NCBI RefSeq assembly: GCF_001556045.1 | Contig: NZ_LSIC01000155.1 | Coordinates: 1-28,327, forward strand | Reading direction: 5' to 3' | Length of the DNA stretch: 28,327 nucleotides | DNA from: Bradyrhizobium sp. CCH5-F6 | Lineage (GTDB): Bacteria; Pseudomonadota; Alphaproteobacteria; Rhizobiales; Xanthobacteraceae | Part shown: one piece after another, positions 24,505 to 28,327 of the stretch | Position numbering within the stretch: the first letter of the stretch is position 1 | Layout of the letters: the number at the start of each line of letters is the position of its first letter | Notes under the pieces: model-generated | Told to the model about the DNA's origin: nothing | Databases searched by the model: none | What the model saw: only the letters and a program-made list of their open reading frames with translations | Position numbers and translations under genes: made by a program

Positions 24505-24947
24505 CAGGTCTCCTCCGAGAACTTCCTCGCCACCAAGGGACGGAAAGATTTCACCAGCCACGATGTCGCCAGGCGCGCCTCGCGAGCGCCGGCGCCCGGC
24601 AGACGCCGGATCACGGTGGAGAGAACGAGGCAGGCCGTAGCGTCGCCTTCGCAGGCGCACAGAACCAGAGCGGTCATCACCAGATCGAACTTGTGACGAA
24701 ACGAGTCGTCGCGGCTCAGCGCAAGCGCCATCCCGATCGCGGCGGCTCCGTCGCCGGCAACGGCGGCGTGCCAGCGCGGCTCGCCGACCATCTCGATCTT
24801 TTCGACAGCAAAGCGCATCGCGCCCAGCGCCGCCGCGTGGAAGTTGGGCGCAGCGATGGAGCGCCACCACCTGATCGGCGACGAGGCCGTTGCGATCGAG
24901 TTGATCTTTGCTTTCGGTTTCCGGCCTTGCTTCGCAGTGGTCCTCAT
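24504..24947 (-). CDS. uncharacterised 147-aa protein, first gene of the AAA-protease operon
   Basis: No family is recognised. A basic N-terminus (1-15, Lys/Arg-rich) is followed by Trp-containing IRWWRSIAAPNFHAAALGAM and a largely alpha-helical, Ala/Leu-rich body with four Cys/Ala positions in LVLCACEGDATAC (about 103-115). There is no signal peptide or clear membrane helix. ATG 24947 is supported by GAGGAGAACGAGG directly upstream. It is followed, with overlaps, by the small frameshifted gene and the FtsH-like protease, so it may be a substrate or adaptor; that is inference. Regulatory block B lies 62 nt upstream. Confidence 0.7.
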   Translation of the reverse strand: MRTTAKQGRKPKAKINSIATASSPIRWWRSIAAPNFHAAALGAMRFAVEKIEMVGEPRWHAAVAGDGAAAIGMALALSRDDSFRHKFDLVMTALVLCACEGDATACLVLSTVIRRLPGAGAREARLATSWLVKSFRPLVARKFSEET

Positions 24948-25008
24948 CCTCGTTCTCCTCAGGCGAATATTCCGCGTGCGTATCGGAACGCGCACACGCT
25001 CGACGTAT

Positions 25009-25083
25009 ATGTGATAAGTCACATAACATGCAGCGTCAAAGAGCGGTAGCATAAAGTAACCGATGTTTCCGCGACGGTTAACG
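25009..25083 (-). promoter_or_regulatory. conserved regulatory block, copy B
   Basis: On the - strand: GTTAACCGTC, GGTTACTTTATGCTACC (25045-25061, imperfect dyad), then ATGTGACTTATCACAT (25009-25024). Order and spacing match block A at 15707-15780; the dyad-to-palindrome distance is the same in both. It probably drives the 147-aa/AAA-protease operon under the same regulator as the exonuclease gene. Confidence 0.65.
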
Positions 25084-25350
25084 CGCGATTAAAGAGGACG
25101 GGTCGGTGACCGTCGAAGTCCTAAACACCGCACGGCGCGGCGATAAGCAGCGCCGGATCTCGCCGGAGTCCTGGGCGACGGCGCTTTTATATTGTTGCAG
25201 CACTCAAGATCGGGACGGTCTGCATCCTCATGAAGGGGCTCGACCCGGACCAACTATGACGCCGCTCTTGTCCGCGCGGCAGCTAAGCGACTACGGCTTC
25301 AACCGTAACGGTGCCTCTGCGCCCGGCGTGGGCTGGCCCAGTTCTGCGCG
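25084..25350. other. region without a supported gene
   Basis: Between block B and the 58-aa reading frame I see only short protein-like scraps on the + strand: IGTVCILMKGLDPDQL ending near 25258, and YDAALVRAAAKRL in the next frame just after. They may be the remains of one small frameshifted gene. No start or ribosome site is convincing. Confidence 0.3.
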
Positions 25351-25527
25351 ATGGAAGGCGCTCGTCCTTCCCCCTTCTGCCTCGAACTGCTCACCCTGTA
25401 CGAAGCCGGCGAGATCTCGGGCGCCGAGATGCGCAAGCGCATGCTGGAAGGGCGCGGAGCTGAGCTTGTGGGGTCCGCACCTTATTCCCGGTACGGACGT
25501 CCTCCGCAAGCGGTGGCAAAGATCTAA
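25351..25527 (+). CDS. possible 58-aa protein
   Basis: ATG 25351 to TAA 25527 gives a compact product with an amphipathic helical core (CLELLTLYEAGEISGAEMRK) and an Arg/Tyr-rich tail. Its codon use and amino-acid make-up look coding, but no clear ribosome site is present, the frame is open upstream without another Met, and no family is recognised. It lies 43 nt before the YihY-like gene. Confidence 0.35.
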   Translation: MEGARPSPFCLELLTLYEAGEISGAEMRKRMLEGRGAELVGSAPYSRYGRPPQAVAKI

Positions 25528-25570
25528 CTCGCAGCGCCGGCGCGGCAATAACCAAGGGTGAGACTTTCAG

Positions 25571-25984
25571 ATGACCGCCAGCGTTCTGCACATCGTCAGC
25601 CTGCTGATCTCGTTCCTCGTGGTGACGGTGCTCTTTGCGATGATGTTCAAGTGGCTGCCGGACGTCTCCGTCGGCTGGCGCGACGTCTGGCTGGGCGCGC
25701 TTCTGACCGCCCTGTTCTTCGAAGTGGGAAAGGCCGCGATCGGCTTCTACATCGGTAAGCAAGGCCTGGAATCGACCTATGGTGCGGCCGCCTCGATCGT
25801 CGTCGTGTTGATCTGGGTCTACTACACCTCACAGATTATCCTGATGGGGGCGGAGATCACGCACGCCTATGCCAAGCACGGAGGTTCGCTCCGACAGCGA
25901 GCGCCAGAGAGCGGTGCGAAAGTGCGGCCCCCGACTCCGCCGGGCAGCGCGCCGTCAGGAAGGCGAGTAAACAGGAACTCTTGA
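25571..25984 (+). CDS. YihY/BrkB-family membrane protein, C-terminal half only
   Basis: The product is 137 aa. Residues 1-105 match the last part of YihY/virulence-factor-BrkB proteins: helix LLISFLVVTVLFAMMF, loop WLPDVSVGWRDVWLGALLTALFFEVGKAAIGFYI, then STYGAAASIVVVLIWVYYTSQIILMGAEITHAYA. The family is normally ~280-320 aa with six helices. Only about three remain here, and an in-frame stop lies directly before ATG 25571, so the N-terminal half is lost. The last 30 residues are a basic, Pro-rich tail. It is probably a remnant, though it has its own start and could make a short membrane protein. Confidence 0.75.
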   Translation: MTASVLHIVSLLISFLVVTVLFAMMFKWLPDVSVGWRDVWLGALLTALFFEVGKAAIGFYIGKQGLESTYGAAASIVVVLIWVYYTSQIILMGAEITHAYAKHGGSLRQRAPESGAKVRPPTPPGSAPSGRRVNRNS

Positions 25985-25995
25985 ATACGCCTGGG

Positions 25996-26355
25996 TCAGG
26001 AAGATCGGCGCTGTTTCGAGAGGCTCTTCAAAGCCTCGATGATTTCGAGCGGATGGAACGGCTTCTGCAGGAAGAGGCTGCCGGGGACGGGACGGGGTTG
26101 GACCGGCGAGAAACCGGTGGCGTAGATCACCGGCAGGCCGGGATCGTGCTCGCGGCAGCGTTCGGCGATTTGCCAGCCGTCGACCTGACCGGGCAGTCTG
26201 ATGTCGGTGATCAGTACGTCCGCCACCCGCCGCTTGCACCACGCCAGCGCTTCTTCCCCGTTGCTCGCGTGGATCACGTCGTAGCCTTCTTCGCGCAATG
26301 CTTCGACGACCAGTTCCCGAACAAGCGGGTCGTCCTCGACCAGAAGAATTCTCAC
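25996..26355 (-). CDS. single-domain response regulator
   Basis: The product is 119 aa, essentially one CheY-like receiver: acidic pair D8-D9, phospho-acceptor D51 (LITDIRLPG), T80 (YATGFS) and K98 (FLQKPF). There is no output domain, so it works as a phosphate carrier or by protein contact. No kinase gene is adjacent. The start is GTG 26355 with GGAG seven nt upstream. It converges with the YihY-like gene, leaving 11 nt between stops. It is a canonical receiver and unlike the divergent one in the four-gene operon. Confidence 0.92.
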   Translation of the reverse strand: MRILLVEDDPLVRELVVEALREEGYDVIHASNGEEALAWCKRRVADVLITDIRLPGQVDGWQIAERCREHDPGLPVIYATGFSPVQPRPVPGSLFLQKPFHPLEIIEALKSLSKQRRSS

Positions 26356-26492
26356 TAGGGCTCCTCAATGCCCCCACATCTGATACTGATGGAAAACTGC
26401 GCACTCCTTACGCAGTTCCGAAGCTTCGGCGGAAAGCGATCGGCGCACTCCCAAATCGGGGAAGTTCAGGCGAGGCCGAGCCGTGAGACTTG

Positions 26493-27101
26493 ATGGCAAG
26501 AAAACTCAAGACCTACCAGACGTCGCTCGGATTGTACGACCAGGCGATCGCGACGCCTTCGATGAAGGCGGCTCTGGAGGCGTGGGGTGCCGATAGCAAC
26601 CTGTTTCACCAGGGTGTCGCGAAGGAAACCGACGATCCCGAGATCGTCGCCGCGACGATGGCGAAGCCGGGCGTCGTGCTCAAGCGGCCCGTCGGATCGA
26701 ACGGTCCCTTCAAGGAGCACGCCGAGCTGCCGACCGAGCTGACGGCCGACGAGGCCAAAGCAGGGCGGGCGAGACGTCGCTCGAAATCGAAGGGACGCGC
26801 CTCAGCCAAGATCAGCGACAAGCAGGCCCGGAAGGCGGCGCTGGAATTCGAGCGGGCGCAGAAGCGGCGGGATGCCGAACGCCGCAAGGAGGATGCCGAA
26901 AGGGCGAAGGAACGCGAGCGGCGCGAGGAGGCGGTTGCCAAGCACAGGCCGCGCTGAACAAGGCCCAGCGGGAGCACGAAGAGAAGGCGGACGCCATTGA
27001 GGCTGAGCGCGCCTCCGTGGACGAGCGCGCGAAAGCCGAAGACCCGCTGGGAAAAGCAGAAGGCAAAGCTTGAGACCGCTCTCCGCAGGGCGCGAGAGTA
27101 G
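26493..27101 (+). pseudogene. TolA-like coiled-coil protein gene with two compensating frameshifts
   Basis: The N-terminal ~75 residues (ARKLKTYQTSLGLYDQAIA, SMKAALEAWGADSNLFHQGVA, KPGVVLKRPVGS) resemble a small Rhizobiales protein often labelled TolA-like. They are followed by a long Arg/Glu/Lys coiled coil. The ATG frame stops early at TGA 26955. From about 26942 the next frame continues the coiled coil (AQAALNKAQREHEEKADAIEAERA), and from about 27045 the original frame resumes with RWEKQKAKLETALRRARE to TAG 27101. Two opposite single-base indels explain this. The product would be ~200 aa intact and is 154 aa as read. Either recent decay or sequence error. Confidence 0.7.
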
Positions 27102-27125
27102 GGGCGGCCGCGTATCGGTAAAAGT

Positions 27126-27275
27126 TCACTCCGCCTTGGGTAAGCGTCCCTTGCCGCCACACTTCGCGCAGCGGCCCGGAAAGATCCTGCGGCCGGGCGC
27201 GATCTCGCGCGCCGGCTCGCGCCCCGTTCCGTTGCAGGCGTGGCACTTGATCTCAGAGGAAGGGTCCTTGGTCAT
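27126..27275 (-). CDS. 49-aa zinc-motif protein (DnaJ-type Cys repeats)
   Basis: Two motifs, CHACNGTG (C11, C14) and CAKCGGKG, form a CxxCxGxG pair as in DnaJ zinc centres, separated by a basic loop with PGRRIFPGR. It is too small for a chaperone; such stand-alone pairs are common in Rhizobiales, and their role is unknown to me. ATG 27275 overlaps the stop of the preceding 65-aa gene (ATGA), which supports the start and indicates coupling. Confidence 0.75.
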   Translation of the reverse strand: MTKDPSSEIKCHACNGTGREPAREIAPGRRIFPGRCAKCGGKGRLPKAE

Positions 27276-27469
27276 GCTTCGCCGGATCTGGCGAAGTATG
27301 TGGCGGGAGGGCTGGTGCGAGGTGGCGGCGAGGGCCGGGCGCTGCCGAGAGGTTTGCTCTTGGCGTCGTATCTTTTGGCAAGATCGAGCAGCCGCCGGCG
27401 TGTGAACGGGTCCGCTTTCTCCGCCAGGTCGCGCGCACGCTGCGCGAAGCCTCTGTAGAACTCTTCCAC
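27272..27469 (-). CDS. 65-aa protein of a small Rhizobiales family
   Basis: The first ~38 residues (EEFYRGFAQRARDLAEKADP, FTRRRLLDLAKRYDAK) form a charged helical module I associate with short hypothetical proteins of Bradyrhizobium-like genomes. The tail is Pro/Ser-rich. The start is GTG 27469, with a stop just upstream and a G-rich stretch before it. It is coupled to the zinc-motif gene by an ATGA overlap. Function unknown. Confidence 0.65.
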   Translation of the reverse strand: MEEFYRGFAQRARDLAEKADPFTRRRLLDLAKRYDAKSKPLGSARPSPPPRTSPPATYFARSGEA

Positions 27470-27591
27470 GACGCTACCCCCCGCAAAACATCCGTGAATG
27501 CTGGATTTGAGTGCGGGGCGGGGTCCGCGTCAAGACATCGCTTGTGCCGGCCCGGAAAACGGCACTAGGTTGAACAGGGCGGGGAAGTCAC

Positions 27592-27765
27592 ATGTCGCTG
27601 CGGCATCAGGGTGGGAATACGGTGCCCGGGCGGCCGATGGAGCTTGTGCGCGACGAGGCGGCCAACGGCAGGGAGCGCTACGTCTGTCCGGATTGCGACG
27701 ATCCGCTGCATGATCCCGCCGCCCAAAAGTGGGTGGATAGCCCGCTGCGGCCGCCGGCGAAATAG
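27592..27765 (+). CDS. 57-aa protein with a Cys pair
   Basis: ATG 27592 has GGGGAAG five nt upstream. The product contains RERYVCPDCDDPLHDP (one CxxC pair plus a nearby His), a possible half zinc ribbon, and ends in PLRPPAK. The family is not recognised. A 235-nt stretch to the next gene holds nothing I can support. Confidence 0.55.
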   Translation: MSLRHQGGNTVPGRPMELVRDEAANGRERYVCPDCDDPLHDPAAQKWVDSPLRPPAK

Positions 27766-28000
27766 TGGTCCGGAAGAAATCAGGCCGGGGTCTCAAGGAG
27801 CGCCGAGGCCGATGATAGCATCCGGCTTTGCGAGTCCAAGGTGGACTGGCTCGGTAATGTGATGGGCCAGCGTTCGGGCGCTACGGCAGGGATGTTCGGG
27901 ACCGTGACGGCGGCTGATCTTTTTCGCAAACCGAGCCAGATTGATTGCCACCGCCGATGGGTTCATGCATCCTGTGGGCGGCGGATGGGTGAGATCTCCA

Positions 28001-28201
28001 ATGCTCGATGCCGACACCACCGCGCTGCTGCGCGCGGTCCTCGACGAGGTCTGCGAGAACGTTTCCCGCTACGAAACCATGGCTCGCACTCACGTCGCCT
28101 CGAAGATCCTCGAAGCCGCGAGGAGCGGCGAGACCTCGGTGGCCAATCTGAGGCAGGTCGGCCGGAAGGCGCTTTCCGACGCGCCGACGATGTGGCGATA
28201 G
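28001..28201 (+). CDS. 66-aa helical protein of a small Rhizobiales family
   Basis: The product starts MLDADTTALLRAVLDEVCEN and continues with VASKILEAARSGETS and LRQVGRKALSDAPTMW. It is an all-helical small protein of a type frequent in Rhizobiales genomes; its function is unknown to me. ATG 28001 is chosen because GTGAG lies before it and the family start reads MLD. The longer frame to 27941 adds Gly-rich residues with no ribosome site. The last 126 nt of the window hold no gene. Confidence 0.7.
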   Translation: MLDADTTALLRAVLDEVCENVSRYETMARTHVASKILEAARSGETSVANLRQVGRKALSDAPTMWR

Positions 28202-28327
28202 GGGTCGGTTACCGGTTAAGCGCGATACATGCGAGCATTCCCAGCATACCCCCAGTGCAACGGGAGCGCGAGCGCCGCCGGCTCGCCGACTGGTCACGCT
28301 GCGGCGCTCTGAAGAGCAGGATCGGGG

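Overview
The window is high-GC DNA that reads as an accessory region of an alphaproteobacterium. It is probably a member of the Rhizobiales close to Bradyrhizobium, Afipia or Rhodopseudomonas. That placement rests on GC content, codon use and small right-end proteins of a kind I associate with that group; it is recall, not a search. No rRNA, tRNA or CRISPR array was seen.

Left part (1-10.9 kb, + strand): a tightly packed four-gene operon, the most interesting thing here. It encodes an uncharacterised 376-residue protein, a giant (1762 aa) FtsK/HerA-type ATPase that also shows a PD-(D/E)XK-like nuclease signature, a protein with an Hsp90/MORC-like N-terminal GHKL ATPase and a complete C-terminal histidine-kinase core, and a receiver-domain protein with a large unknown C-terminal part. 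Adjacent genes overlap by ATGA twice. I infer a DNA-translocating defence or genome-surveillance system controlled by a phosphorelay.

Middle (11-15.8 kb, - strand): a Cys-rich orphan gene with a probable frameshift, an XRE regulator, a serine recombinase with a changed active-site motif, a small unknown protein and a DEDDh exonuclease. About 0.9 kb between the XRE gene and the recombinase holds no gene I can support.

Mercury module (15.9-19.7 kb): divergent merR and merT-merP followed by one 835-aa reading frame that joins MerF, MerB and MerA. It abuts the wreckage of an ArdC-type antirestriction gene and a tyrosine recombinase (19.7-21.8 kb), both multiply frameshifted. This looks like the scar of a mobile element.

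Right part (22-28.3 kb): an operon of a 147-aa protein, a small frameshifted gene and a soluble FtsH-like AAA protease. Next come a truncated YihY-family membrane protein, a single-domain response regulator, a frameshifted TolA-like gene and several small Rhizobiales-type proteins, two of them with Cys-pair zinc motifs.

The upstream regions of the exonuclease gene (15.7 kb) and the AAA-protease operon (25.0 kb) carry the same roughly 75-bp block with two palindromes. The two are therefore probably co-regulated, and the mer/recombinase segment lies between them.
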